Source: Limnanthes douglasii subsp. nivea (lineage: Eukaryota; Streptophyta; Magnoliopsida; Brassicales; Limnanthaceae). From it: 64,000 bases of DNA. How positions within the stretch are numbered: the stretch's first letter is position 1; every line of letters begins with the position of its first letter. The notes under the pieces were generated by a model. It had not been told where the DNA came from. It saw only the letters and a list, made by a program, of their open reading frames with translations, and ran no database searches. Of this stretch, positions 1 through 11,230 are shown in pieces. The position numbers and the translations under genes were made by a program. The stretch is taken from the NCBI GenBank assembly GCA_036936605.1, contig JAUPFV010000002.1, positions 218,041,546 to 218,105,545 of the forward strand. The letters run 5' to 3'.

Positions 1-132
1 ATTGATGACTTACGGAGTCTTATTTCAAAACTACATTAACTAATTTTCCTTATAATAAAGATGGTTTTAATCTTTAAGATCTAGTTTTTAATTTGATTAT
101 CGAGGAAGACAATAGAATTTTAATGACTCTTC

Positions 133-1046
133 ATGATATGGAAGATTCATGATGTAGTATTCATCCTCAAAGGGCCCAAAGGGGATATTGATGGAGTAGA
201 CATCAGTGGCCTCCAAAACATTGGTCTCTACTTCAACGATTTTGAGAAAAATGACTTTGTTGGCCCCTATCTTCCCCCAAGCTCTTCCAATATGGTGACT
301 TTCAATGGCAAGTCCTTCACTGTCTTAGGGGGACACGATGTGGTGACTCACTCTCTCCTGGGCCATATTCAGCCAGTGCTCAACTTGGAAAGGCAAGTAA
401 AAAATCGGTTTGCCTTCATCAACACCCTCAACACAGACAAGGAGACTTTATCAACTGGCCTCCTTAATGCCAACCAGAGTATTAAGGCATCAGAGAAAGA
501 GCTTGAGAAGTTGAAGAAGGAGAAAGAAGATTTAACAACCAAGCTGGCCACTTCGGAGACGGCTAACACAGAGCTCCGAACTAAGTGCTCCGGTTTGGAA
601 AAAGATCTTTCCACCTTGAAGGGAGACATGAAGACTAAGAAAAAAGCCATCCAAACCTTGTCCGGAGACAAGACTTCCTTGAAGAGGCTGTGTCCAAGGT
701 AACGAAAGAGAAAGAAGACTTGGTGAAAGAGCAGGATCAGAGAATTCAGGCCCGCATCGATGCATACATAGATTCCCTAGAAAAAAGGTATATCGAAGTT
801 AAGTCTTATATGGTTTTGCTTTTCTACCAAACGTTTCCAAAGAGAACGCTTGGTACCTTGTGGCAATATTTGGAGTATGAAGATATCCCATTCCATACGA
901 TGGTGGATGATGATAAGAAGAACTAGTCTAGTGGAATTGATGACACTACCGATAAGGGAGAAGGAACCAGAGAGAGTTCTAGTGGTGAATCCAAAGATCC
1001 TAAGAAAACAAATGATGCAGGAACATCCAAAGGGAATAAGCCTTGA
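133..1046 (+). pseudogene. Antisense additional ORF of Tat-1, coiled-coil protein (broken)
   Basis: This ORF runs opposite to gag-pol. The first 189 codons (133-702) hold a short globular part followed, from about residue 90, by a long charged K/E/L-rich coiled coil. Near 680 the frame shifts; the coiled coil continues in the frame containing 690-926, is cut by one TAG at 924-926, and resumes as a Ser/Gly/Asp-rich tail to a TGA at 1044-1046. An AATAAA follows at 1094-1099. The N-terminal part is not in the window. Antisense ORFs in this position are known from Grande (gene23) and related Tat elements, often with a 'putative gypsy type transposon' domain. The function of such proteins is unknown. 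The frame joins are my inference. Confidence 0.7.
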
Positions 1047-1584
1047 GGTTTTAACTATCTTTTCTTATTTTGTTTTTCTTAACCCTGTGAAATAATAAAG
1101 TCCTTGGATGGCCAAGGCATTTTTGTAACTACATCTGGTTTAAGTCTGCTTAAGCCTTTTTTTAAACTTAAAGTCCTTGGATGACCAAGACATATTTTAT
1201 GTTCTTATATTATCATCCGGTTTTTAGCCGGACAAGTTTACCTTGCTAATGTTTTTGCTTTGTTTCATACTTGCTTAAATTTAATGATTGATGTTTAAAG
1301 ATCCCTTATTTATTTTACAAGTATTTAAGATGAGAGTGTTTAAAATCTCCGAGGACAAGTGTTTAATGGTCATCATTCAACCAAATCAATCCGATCTGCT
1401 AAAGATTCTTTGAAGAATTTTAAAGAAATTGTAATCTATACACTCTGAATAGTTTAGAAAGGCATCAAACTTTGTTGAAAAAATCCAGACACCTCATTAA
1501 AACCTCCCCGCGTCACAAGGGTAGGAAATAGTGTGCCCCCTAATATTTACATGGACTTTAAACAAGTAAATATTTAAACAACTT
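1047..1584. other. Convergent gap between antisense ORF and integrase
   Basis: This non-coding stretch separates the 3' ends of two convergent genes. It carries an AATAAA polyadenylation signal for the plus-strand ORF (1094-1099) and two imperfect direct copies of a roughly 32-bp segment starting aaagtccttggatg, near 1098 and 1170. Nothing else is recognised. Confidence 0.5.
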
Positions 1585-2782
1585 TCACTCCAGATATAAG
1601 CGGAGGTGTTCAATATTCCAGGGGTGCTTTGAGATTCTTCCATCTTTGTCTTGAAGCCTGTATGTTCCAGGCTTAATTTTTCCGGAGACCTCATAAGGCC
1701 CTTCCCAGTTTGGAGCTAGCTTGCCGAACTGCTTCTCCTTAGTATGCAAGAAAAATTTTCTCAATACTTTGTCCCCTGGCAGAAAATCCCTTCTTTTGAT
1801 TTTGGAAGCAAATCTGCTCCTTATCAAGCCTTGGTAATGGGTGGTTCTAAGATGAACCTTAACCCTCTTTTCTTCTATTAAGTCCAACTGACTTCTAATT
1901 GCCATTTAATTAGCCTGTTCGGAATAATTGTGGACTCTGTATGATGGAAGATTTGCCTCTATAGAAGCAATTGCATCCATCCTATATACCAGGGCAAAAG
2001 GAAATTCTTGTGTAACAGCTATAGGAGTAGTCCAATATGCCCATAATACTTCTTGCAAATATCTTGGCCACTTTCCTACAGCCCCTTCTAAATTATTCTT
2101 CAGACCGGACAGAATGAACATGTTTCCCACTTCAACTTGACCATTTGCTTGTGGGTGGAAAAGAGAAGAGAAGCAATGCTGAATGCCTCTGGAGGCATAG
2201 AAACTCTCCATATATTTGTTATCAAATTGTGGTCCATTATTTGTGGTTATCTTTTGTATAACCCCAAATCTGCAACAAATGTTAGACATAATAAATTTTT
2301 ATAACAACTTTTAAAGTAGTTCCTGCCAGGGGGGCTGCTTCTATCCATTTTAAGAAATAATCAATGGCTACAATAATAGGTCTGCACCCTCAGGACGCCA
2401 TTGGTATAGGCCCTACTAAATCCAGCCCCCAACGAGCAAATGGCACCGGCTCAGAAATTGATTCCAGAGGAACAATTGGGATATTAATGTCATTACCATA
2501 TCTTTGGCATGGGTCACATTTTTTCACCAACTCCTTTGTATCTGTCATGATGGATGGCCAATAGTATCCAGCCAATAAAATCCTCCGGGTTAAAGGTTTA
2601 TAGCCACAGTGTGCTGATCCCTCTTCATCATGTAGTTTTGATAGCACAATTTGGAACTCTTCAACCCCCAAACAATGCAGGATAGGTCTACTAAACGACT
2701 TCTTATAAAGGAAATCTCTTATGATTAAGAAACCACGAGCCTTATGTTTCGTTTTCCTTGCCATGGATTTTTCCGGAGGCAA
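1585..2782 (-). pseudogene. Tat-1 integrase
   Basis: The domain order is N-terminal zinc finger (2390-2782: His residues in KLHDEEGSAH and a CDPCQ pair), catalytic core (first Asp in ARWGLDLVGPIP; second region ITTNNGPQF; Glu in HPQANGQVEVGN) and a C-terminal GPY/F module (NWEGPY at about 1700) ending EHLRLYLE. Integrase inserts the cDNA copy into the host chromosome. The second catalytic position reads Asn where the family has Asp (usually DNGxQF), which by itself should abolish strand transfer. A frameshift near 2300-2390 and one in-frame TAA just before 1905 also break it. The motif HPQANGQVE is typical of plant Tat/Athila integrases. Confidence 0.9.
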
Positions 2783-2800
2783 AATCCCATCAGAGATGTA

Positions 2801-3432
2801 CTAGAGAAGGGGATATCTCCAGTCTTTGGGTTGAACCACTTGTATACTTAAACTTTCCTCCTCTTCCTTGCTCTGATTGGGTTGTATGGATGAACAATCT
2901 TGCACATGGATCCATAAGTAAGACTCAGAGTATGCTATGGTTGCCAAAGAGTCTGCTAGTGTGTTCTCCGATCTAGGTATATGCTCATAGCTAACATTTT
3001 TGAAGTTAGCTGCCACTTCTTTAAGAATAAACAAGTATTTGATCAATTGTTGCTTTTTTTTCTCAGATTGACCTTGGGCATGATGGATAAGAAGCTGAGA
3101 ATCACTCATTAACCTGACTCTTTTAGCCCTACACAGAAAAGCTAGTTTCAGACCAGCTATAGCAGCCTCATACTCGGACTCATTGTTAGAAGCCCTAAAA
3201 GAAAAACATATAGCCTGGTATAACTTATCGTCATACAAAGAGGTTAAATATATCCCAGCACCACAACCCATGGTACTTGATCCACCATCCGTCTGGACAA
3301 CCCATACCTTCTCAGTTTTCTCATCTGCAGCTTGCTTGGTACTTTTGTCCGAATGAAACTCAACCAGGAAATCAGCAACAGATTGATCTTTGATTGTAGT
3401 TTAGGGGCGAAATTAATATTATAATCACCCAA
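2801..3432 (-). pseudogene. Tat-1 second (archaeal-type) RNase H
   Basis: The segment keeps the acidic residues expected of an RNase H fold in order: Asp in QTDGGSSTMGCGAGIYL (about 3290-3240), Glu in ASNNESEYEAAIAGL, Asp in LMSDSQLL, and Asp in RSENTLADSLA. It lies between the ordinary retroviral RNase H and integrase. An extra archaeal-type RNase H at this place is a known marker of the Tat/Ogre group and is the main reason for the lineage call. A frameshift near 3260 separates the first catalytic Asp from the rest, so the protein could not be made as one piece. The C-terminal 40 residues are a linker towards integrase. Confidence 0.82.
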
Positions 3433-4840
3433 TTCTACAGACTATTTGGTCATTCTGCTTGATATGTCTGCCTTCTGAAGAACATTTTTCAAAGGAAAAA
3501 CGTCCGAACGATAATAGAATGAGACTGAAAATACAACCTCATTTTTATGGCAGCAATTACCAAGGCTAGTGCTAGTTTTTCAAGCTTTAGGTACCTTTTT
3601 TCCAGCATCCATCAGACTCTTGCTGATGTAGTACACCGGGCGAGAATAATTGTCCATCTTTCTTACCAGCACCACACTTATAGCATATTCAGACATAGCT
3701 AAGTATATGTACAGTGTTTCTCCGTCACATGCTTTTTTATTTCGTTAAACGCCTGGTCACACTATGGAGACCAGTTAAAGTCTTTAACACCCTTTAAAGT
3801 CTGAAAAAACGAGGCACACCTATCCGAAGACCTTGAAATAAAACGATTTAATGCAGCCAACCTTCCTGTCAACATTTGCACTTCTTTAACATTCCGAGGA
3901 TGATCCATTTTTAACAAGGCATCAAGCTGGTCCGAATCAGGCTGTATCCCTTTCTCACTTATCACAAACCCCAAAAAATTTCCGGATTGCACCCCAAAGA
4001 CACATTTTTCTAGTTTTAATTTTAAATTAACCTTTGCCAAGTTGGCAAAAGTATCTTGAAGATCAGCTAGGTGCAACTCTTCTTCTAAGCTTTTTACCAT
4101 CATGTCATCAATATATACTTCTACATTTCTTCCAATTTGATTAGCAAAGGCTTTATTCACCAACCTCTGATAACTATTCCTAATTTTTTTAACCCAAAAG
4201 GCATCACCTTGTAACAATGGAGGCCCATGTCTGTAACAAAAGTAGTGTGTTCCTGGTCCTTCAGATCCACCTGTATCTGGTTATAACCAGAGAAAACATC
4301 CATGAAGGACAATAATTTGTTCCCAGATGTGGAGTCTAAAAACTGATCTATCCAGGGGACTGGATAGAGGTCTTTTGGGAAAGCTCTGTTGAGGTCAGTA
4401 AAGTCGATACACATACGCCATTTCCCATTCTTTTTCTTTACTAACACTGGATTGGCTATCCATAAAGGATATTGAGACTCCTTTATGTACCCCATCTTGG
4501 TAAGTCGGTCAACCCCTTGAACTATGACATCAGCTTTCTCCTTAGAGAAAGCTCTCATTTTTTGCACAACAGGTGCAACATCTCTTCGGATGGACAATTG
4601 GTGTGATATAACATTCGCAGGCACTCTGGTTACATCAGCATTACACCAAACAAAAACATGTTGGTGTTTTTCCAAAAAAGACAACACTTTTTTCTTCAAT
4701 TCTGGTGCCATCTTGGAGCCAACTTTAACATTCCTTCCTTCATCCAGATAGTGGTTTTCAACTTCTTCAATTGGTATCAAAACACCAGGGGTCTCTCTGG
4801 GTTCATCAATTTCACCTTCACCCTTAGAGGGCCCTAACAA
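3433..4840 (-). pseudogene. Tat-1 reverse transcriptase and retroviral RNase H
   Basis: Reverse transcriptase begins in 4157-4840, where NPVLVKKKNGKWRMCIDFTDLN, DLYPVPWIDQ and SFMDVFSGYNQI are standard gypsy RT blocks. It continues after a frameshift near 4200 in 3762-4217 with the catalytic box VYIDDMMVK and FLGFVISEKGIQ, followed by the thumb (MLTGRLAALNRFISRS). The RNase H that follows (about 3760-3440) is strongly decayed, but fragments such as YYISKSLMDAGKK and LGDYNINFAPK remain legible in shifted frames. The enzyme would copy element RNA into DNA in cytoplasmic particles. The catalytic Asp pair survives, but the frameshifts make the protein non-functional. Confidence 0.92.
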
Positions 4841-5640
4841 CTGTTAATCTTCATTATCCGGACTGCCCCCAAATTTTTTGGGGCAAGTGCAGTTGCATAA
4901 CATCCTCTTGCTATTTTTTGGCTGCTCCGGACAACTCCCACTTGCCTTTGAACTGCATACTTCAAACATTGGTGAACTGTTGAAGCCACAACATGAATCC
5001 TGGAGAGCTAGGACCTCCCAAAGATCGCATTGTAACACGTGGGGCAATCTATCACAACGAAAAGTACCTTGACCATTTTCTTGAAAGGGCCTTTTCCCAA
5101 CAAAACCTCCTCCTCAAACTCTCCGATCACATCCGCAGAGCTCTCCGTGAAGCCCACAATGGATCTGTTCGAACGCTGAATTACTGCTGGATTCTTCATT
5201 TGTTTATAGGAACTTAAAAAGAGAATGTTGGCTGAGCTGCCAATGTCAATTAAAATTCGTCTGATGCCATTGCCCCCAACTGATGCTCCTATCACCACAA
5301 CATCCTTATGAGGACCAGCTATGTCCCTTAGGTCATCTTCATAAAAAACAATGAAGGGAAAAGGAATTTAGGAATGATAAAAGGACATGCCTCCCTCTAA
5401 CTGAGTAGCTAGAGTGTGAACATGCCTCTTCCTTGAAGAAGGAGTCGGTGCAGTCATTGTGTCCCCCCCAAATATAGTGAGTGACTCAAAAAAGCTTATG
5501 AGCCCATATAATGTCTTGGTATGTTCTATTATAACCCTCACTTTATTTCAGGTTGGATCAAGATCCAAATACTATGACTCTACATCAAATCTTTCAATGA
5601 TTACCATGGCCCCGTCCGGAGCAGATGTCCCTGCATTGTT
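4841..5640 (-). pseudogene. Tat-1 protease and flanking linkers
   Basis: The 5008-5298 segment contains IGASVGGNGIRRILIDIGSSA, a retropepsin-like active site of the DxGSS type, preceded by YEDDLRDIAGPHKD and followed by CPTCYNAIFGRS, a conserved landmark after plant gypsy proteases. The link to RT (4844-5007) is frameshifted. Upstream (5300-5640) is the gag-PR spacer with QLEGGMS and a segment reading FDVESEYFDLDP, which is also present in Tat-2 at 58414-58662 and so confirms that the two elements are related. The protease would cut the polyprotein. Stops interrupt it. Confidence 0.82.
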
Positions 5641-7240
5641 CGTTGGGCTGGTCCGGTGAGCATTTTCAGGCATGTTCCCACTTCTTCTATTGACATAATC
5701 TCCCAACTTTCCTCTTTCAATCGAGTTCTACACCTCTTGTTTCAAAGTGATGCAATCTTCGGTGTTATGGTCAATATCATGATGATATTGGCAAAAACAA
5801 GTTTTACGGCTTTCCCTAGGAGATTGAAACGTTGTCGGCTTCCTGAAATGTACCTCATCTTTTGTTTTGTCATAGATTGTTGCCACATTTTATTTCAATT
5901 CAGCGAACCACTTCGGTTGGACTCAAGGTCCTCGTTTATTTCTAGACTACTGGCTCTGAGCTGGGTGAAATTGAGTCTATTTGGCCCTGTTGGGCCCCTG
6001 TCCGGTTTCTTTGGCCTTGTATCCGGAATGGATCTGGTTTGGTGCAGCTGGGGCAGACCTCACTTGCTTGTGCACCCTAATCTTTTTTTTATTTCATCTA
6101 CATTGATTTTCTTCCCCACCTGGTTTAGCAAACCACCCAAGTCATGGCCTTTTTTCTGGTTACCGAATCGGCCAGATTCCCAGGGTTTAACCCTTGCCTC
6201 AAAGAATCTATTGCTACATGCTCGAAGCAATCAGTTAACCCATTCTTTGTGTTCACGAACCGGCTTATATAGTCTTTTAGTGATTCGTTTGGGTCTTGGG
6301 CACAATGGATAATAGTATCTCCATTGCCCTTCACCTCATTACTCCCAACAAACTGCCTTCGGAAGGCCACACAAAACATGTCAAAGTTTCTGATACAACC
6401 CTCTGGTAAGCTATTGTACCATTTCAAAGCACTCCCCGTAAGAGATTGAGAGAAGGCTCTACAAAGAAGTTTGTCATCATCATCATCAAAATGCATCATA
6501 AAATTTTAAACTATTCCAGATGATTGTTCTGATCCTTTCTCCAATCATACTTTTCCATCTTAGTACTGTCAAACCTCTTAGGAAGGTTTCCGGACAATAT
6601 CTTGGATGACAATGGGGATTGTCTTCAATTCCGACCATGACTAAAGAAAATGTCTTCATTACGCGTTGCAAAAATACCTGGCTCATTATGGAAAGCAAAT
6701 GGATCCATCAGCAGCTGATCCACATGCCTACGGCTGTGGCTGTGAGATGACACTTTTCCGAGATGCCTCTTTAACCTCCCATGCGTATCCCTCTTTCTTG
6801 AATATTTTTAACCAACTTTTGCTTCTTCTTGGATTTTCCCTTATCACTGTTGGATGACAAGGACTCCTCAAGCCCATCCTCATTCGAGGAGCTACTAGAG
6901 GACTCAGACTCTGAGCTCTCCACCGTCTTGGACCGGTGAGATTTCTTGGAACTGACATGGGTCTTGTACTCAAGTGAGCCTTTGTTGATGGGTCATTCTC
7001 CCTTGGGTTGTCAGTATGGTGAATGGCTGAAACTTTCGACTTCTCCTTTAAACCCATCTCTGCCTTTTTAGTGGCCCTCAACGCTTCTATTTCAGCTTTC
7101 AGCCTGTCTCGTTCTTCGACCGTGTACTAATCGTTTTCTCCCACCACTTCTATCAAAGGTGGTGGCACTGCTTGCTCGTCTGGATTCATCCGAACTGGTT
7201 TTTCTTGCTGGTTTCGAATGCTAGATTCAGGCACCTTCTT
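5641..7240 (-). pseudogene. Tat-1 gag
   Basis: The gag core lies at 6125-6499, with the retrotransposon gag signature AFSQSLTGSALKWYNSLPEG followed by FCVAFRRQFVGS and DYISRFVNTKNGL. Upstream (6500-7081) is a frameshifted acidic, Ser-rich N-terminal part; downstream (5641-6120) is a degenerate Gln/Pro/Arg-rich spacer. Gag forms the particle that packages element RNA. The first part starts about 180 bp from the primer binding site. The same core with the same order (SVTRKKAYTW) recurs in Tat-2 at 58918-59289. Several stops and shifts make it non-functional. Confidence 0.85.
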
Positions 7241-7260
7241 CTCCCATTGTGGTCGCCAAT
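7241..7260 (-). other. Primer binding site of Tat-1
   Basis: On the minus strand the LTR end CACCA is followed by ATTGGCGACCACAATGGGAG. The identical 20-mer lies at the same place in Tat-2 (60376-60395). Position and conservation fit a tRNA primer binding site; I do not assign the tRNA. Confidence 0.7.
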
Positions 7261-7261
7261 T

Positions 7262-7638
7262 TGGTGTGGTTTATTTTGAACTGAAGGTAATTTTGTCCAG
7301 TGTTTTAGAGAGTTTCAAAGGTATTAAATGTTTGGGTGTTTTGTAGTGAGAGATTTAAGCTGCCTGGTTGTATTAAATGTTCATTACCCTCATTAATGAA
7401 AGTGGTTTGGTATTTATACCCTTAATTATGGACCCATGGGATTTCAGGTCAAGTTAAGAAACCGGGTCGAGTTGAAAGACCCATTAGTTCTTAAGTAGAT
7501 TAGCACCTAGCTTAGTCAAAAGGTGTTTAGTGTTTTAATACTTTTGTCCTGTCTGGATAGTTCAGTGGGCGTTTATTGTCCGACTTACCCCTGTCCAGTT
7601 TTCTCAGTGAGTGGTGGTGAATGAATCCGGACTCATCA
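7262..7638 (-). repeat. Tat-1 5' LTR (377 bp)
   Basis: The plus-strand limits are TGGTG at 7262 and ATCA at 7638. The left limit is fixed by the primer binding site and by likeness to the Tat-2 LTRs, which start with TGGTG and end with ATCA. The right limit is where in-frame LINE RT coding resumes. A minus-strand TATA box (TATAAATACC) lies near 7410-7420. The partner LTR is outside the window. Confidence 0.8.
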
Positions 7639-9600
7639 GATATTACCAAGGCCTTTGATCGTATGTCTTACAAATTTATTGTGAAAATATTATCACTCTT
7701 TCATTTTTCTCCTACTTTTATAAATATGATTGCCAAGATGATTAAGAAGGTATACATGTCTATTCTAAATAATGGTGACTAGGGATTAATTCAAGACTAT
7801 GAGAGGCATTAGGCAAGGGTATCCACTTTCCCATAGTTATTTCATCATAGCTGAATAGTATCTCCTTCGTAGTCTATATAAACTATTTTATGAAAACAAA
7901 GAAATGGCTTACCATACAAAAAGCACCATAATTATAAATTGTCTTGCCTTTACGGATGATATATTGAGATTTACCAATGCTCACCCCTCCACTATAGCCA
8001 AACTTATCTATTTTATTCAGCACTATGAAGAGGATTCTAGACAGTCTATCAACAAGGATAAAACCAAAGTTATAACATCTGATACCCTCAACTCAAACAA
8101 GAAAAACAGTATTGAAATTCAAACTGCGTTTACTATGAATTCTCTTTCTACAACTTACTTAGGTCTTCCCATCAATACAAATAATAAAATCCTTAACTTT
8201 GAGTCTCTTGTAACCAAAATCAGGGATAAAATAAATGAATAGGATGGCAAACACCTATTATATGTTTGTAAATTAACGCTTATTAACACTATCCTTATAA
8301 AGTACTCTTTATATTGGATGCAAAATAGTTCTATCCCTATTATTGTGATCAAAAGTATTGAGATTAGGTTCAATAAATTCCTTTGAGGCACCACTAATGA
8401 GACTAATATAATCATTTGGACTAAATGGACAAACTTTTGCATAAAGTTTGATGAAGATGGCTTGAACATCAGAGATTTACAGGATATCTAAGATACATTC
8501 TCTTGTAAGATGTGGTGCAAATTAAGGGGAAAAAATTCCTTTGGGTAACATACGTGTCTAGCATCTACTGGAAATATCAACACCCCCTTCAAATAAATCC
8601 TTCTACTAGCAGCTTTAATATATGGAAAAGGCTCATTGATATAAGCAATACAGCTGAGAAGCATGTATACTGGAAGCTGAGAAATGGTGAAATGGACTTT
8701 TGGATAGACAAGTAGTGCATGCCTAAACTCTTCATCAATCTCACCTACAACGAAGACAATATATGGTATATAAGTGATAAGGTTAAAGAATTTTGGGACA
8801 TCGATAGATAGAACATTAACAATATTTAAAATCTTGTCACTCTATCTAGTATTAGCCTTATTTAGAAGATATCTATCATTAGTCAGGTGAATGATAAGTT
8901 AATATGGATGATTTCTAAAGATGGCTCTTATAACACCAAAGATACATGACATTACCTTAGATGTAAGCACAATAAGTCTGATCTATAAAATAAGCTTTGG
9001 AATAACATTTCTCCTAAGAAATGTTCTTTCTTATGTTGGAGAATTCTCTAAAGTTTGATTTCTACATATAACATCATTAAAAAAGATGCATCCCTATTGT
9101 CTATAAATGCCAAAACTATGATAACCTTGAAACTATAAACCATACTTTTTGTTACCTGTACAAACTCTTGGAATATTTGGAATCAATATATCTAATCATA
9201 TGAATTATCCTCACATGTTGAGGAGTTGGTTCTGGTCCACAACTAAGATGATTCATGCGTGAACTACTATTCCTATCATTATTAGATGGGCTCTATGGAA
9301 TTCAGAAACAATACTAAGTTCAAAGATATTTTCTACTTAACTATCTCTTCCATTAGCTATATAGATCATATGATCACTCGCCTTGACAGTGCTAATTTTC
9401 TTAAAAAGTTCATTGGATCCATGATGAAAAGGCTGCTGTTAAAATTGGTTGTATCAACCATTTGAACAACTTAAGGAAGGTAACTTAAAGAATTTGGAAG
9501 GCTCTATAGAAAAAAACATCTCCTATTGTTACAAGCGCACTCAATTTGAACTAGATCTATTCATTTTCCTCAAATCTGTGTATTTTCCATATGTTGTGTG
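7639..9600 (+). pseudogene. LINE-1: 5'-truncated plant L1 ORF2 (RT onward)
   Basis: Coding resumes exactly at the Tat-1 LTR with DITKAFDRMSY, the RT block that starts L1 finger/palm. At 7904-8242 follow LAFTDDILRF (catalytic box, usually FADD) and QSINKDKTKV. At 8250-8470 comes the region before the zinc-binding RVT domain, and 8512-8715 reads NIWKRLIDI and WKLRNGEMDFWIDK. The same blocks occur in the longer LINE at 34.8-36.3 kb, so the two are related. Stops are frequent. The 5' half of this LINE should lie beyond Tat-1, left of the window. The 3' end is not sharp; I place it near 9600. Confidence 0.85.
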
Positions 9601-10689
9601 AATATTAGCTAATAGGAGCAGATAGTGGAGAGCATACTAGCATTTATTCTATGTATACTACAAGTTCTACAATGAATACAACAAAAAAATATGCTAGGTA
9701 AAGCCGTCTGACATAAATTGTACCCAGAACCCGTTGTACATAAGGCATAACCAACTCTACATAAGCCAGTTCTTTCAGGTTTCAAGCCAATACGAGCGAT
9801 ATTAACTTAGGCGCCTACAATACTGGTTTATGTATAGCCGGCTCTAGCTAATTACTGGTCAAATCGTCGTAATGTTTTATCACGCACTGACAAAGAACTA
9901 AATGTTCATATAGAATTTTAAAAAAAAGATTTTAAATTTTACTTTGGATATAGGTTGGATGAGATCCGGAATCACATTATCTTCCATTTCAAAAGGTTTT
10001 TGTTTTGAAATTTGATTTGGTTTTCAAGTTTGTCGATGTTAGATTGGTTAAGATATACATTTCTTTTTTACTTTTGAAGTAGAGTAAGTTAATATTATTT
10101 TGTTATGGTTTTAGTTCAATTTAATAACACAATAGTAAAGTACATGAAGTAGGACGATAAAATAGATTTTTTAAAATAAAATGAAATAATAAAAAATCTA
10201 TTCTAATTGGATAACAATTTGTTGGCGATGTATAGATCTACGCATATGTCAAGCCAACAATTGTAGCTTTCAGTTTACGAGTGCTTAATTATCATTTTTT
10301 TTGAAATAACTATTAAAAGTATCATATTTACTAAATGTATTGGGAATAAAAAATATCAAAATTACTACATATAGTTATTGCTGTGGATAAAATTATGGTG
10401 AAGTCCAAATTTATCATATAAATTAAATTACTAAACATAGCTACCATAAATGGTAAAGTAAAACATTCTCTCTTTCTTTATTAATAATCAAACTAATATT
10501 CAAAACGAGTAATCTTCAACAGATAAATCCATAAAACTCATATAAAAGTTAATTCACTCTGAATCTCTTTACTTTCTCTAATATGTCTCTTAAGCACCTA
10601 CGAATTTTAATTTAAATAACTAACATATTTTTTTCTTTTTGGTAGGTTTTAAGTTAAAAGAGTATATTTAGCCTCCAAATATGAGTGCT
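9601..10689. other. AT-rich intergenic DNA
   Basis: No gene is recognised. The first 300 bp are less AT-rich and may belong to the LINE 3' region; the remainder is AT-rich with short homopolymers. Confidence 0.4.
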
Positions 10690-11230
10690 TTAGGCCATCA
10701 AATTAAATGGAATTGAGCCAAAATATACAAGTTTTTGCTCATGCTCTTCGCCAAAGGCCTAATTAAGAAAATAACAAAATTCGCAAGAGTTTGGTGAATT
10801 ATTTCTTCATTAATTTTTTTGAGCGCATAAATCTTAAAAATAGGGATAAAAACACTTTAAGAAACCAAACACAAACTTATGGCCGCTAAAAACTTTCAGC
10901 ATACATTGGCGTTTTATGAGACACAAAAATTAATCATGTCATCTTTCACAATTTAAAAATATGCAACTTGAGTATATTATGTTTCGTAACCTAAACTCGT
11001 CATATTTTTCAAGTTAATTATTACTTATTTTGCAACTTAATTATATCATATTTTCCATCTTATTTGTACCATGTAATGAAAATTTTGAAATATTATAAAT
11101 TTGCGCTCGATTTTCCGTGTAAGGTATTCCATTTTGTTTTTTTTGACATCTACGCGATGGTATATTAATTGCATAACAATAAGCAATAAGTTGCAAAATA
11201 CAATGTAAATTAGGTTACAAAACGTGGTAT
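10690..11230. repeat. Dispersed repeat R1, copy 1
   Basis: This stretch aligns by eye with 38615-39235. Shared landmarks in the same order are cttcattaattt, ttgagcg(c/t)(a/g)taaatct, aaacttatg(g/a)cc, ctttt/tttcagcata, gacaca, atcatgtcat, and gcactcgatt(g/t)tcc. The copies are diverged and non-coding. It could be part of a transposon or an old segmental duplication. Confidence 0.65.

Larger units (their letters stand above)
1..7638 (-). mobile_element. Tat-1: Ty3/gypsy retrotransposon of the Tat lineage, left end outside window
   Basis: The element reads right to left: 5' LTR (7262-7638), primer binding site, gag, protease, RT, RNase H, a second RNase H of the archaeal type, and integrase ending at 1585. 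A plus-strand ORF (133-1046) lies between integrase and the expected 3' LTR, which must lie left of position 1. A second RNase H and an antisense additional ORF are known hallmarks of plant Tat-lineage elements such as Grande and Retand. Frameshifts and stops break every gene, so it is not autonomous. The LTR abuts an in-frame LINE reverse transcriptase, so the element jumped into that LINE. The 5 bases next to the LTR (gatat) are the expected target duplication; its partner is out of view. Confidence 0.9.

Noticed and set aside
5656..6312. 218-codon plus-strand ORF as an independent gene
   Set aside because: It is antisense to the conserved gag core of Tat-1 and has no family resemblance.
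6728..7081. 117-codon minus-strand ORF as the true gag N-terminus
   Set aside because: A different minus frame gives the acidic, Ser-rich sequence that also appears in Tat-2, so this Arg/Pro-rich frame is probably a frameshift product.
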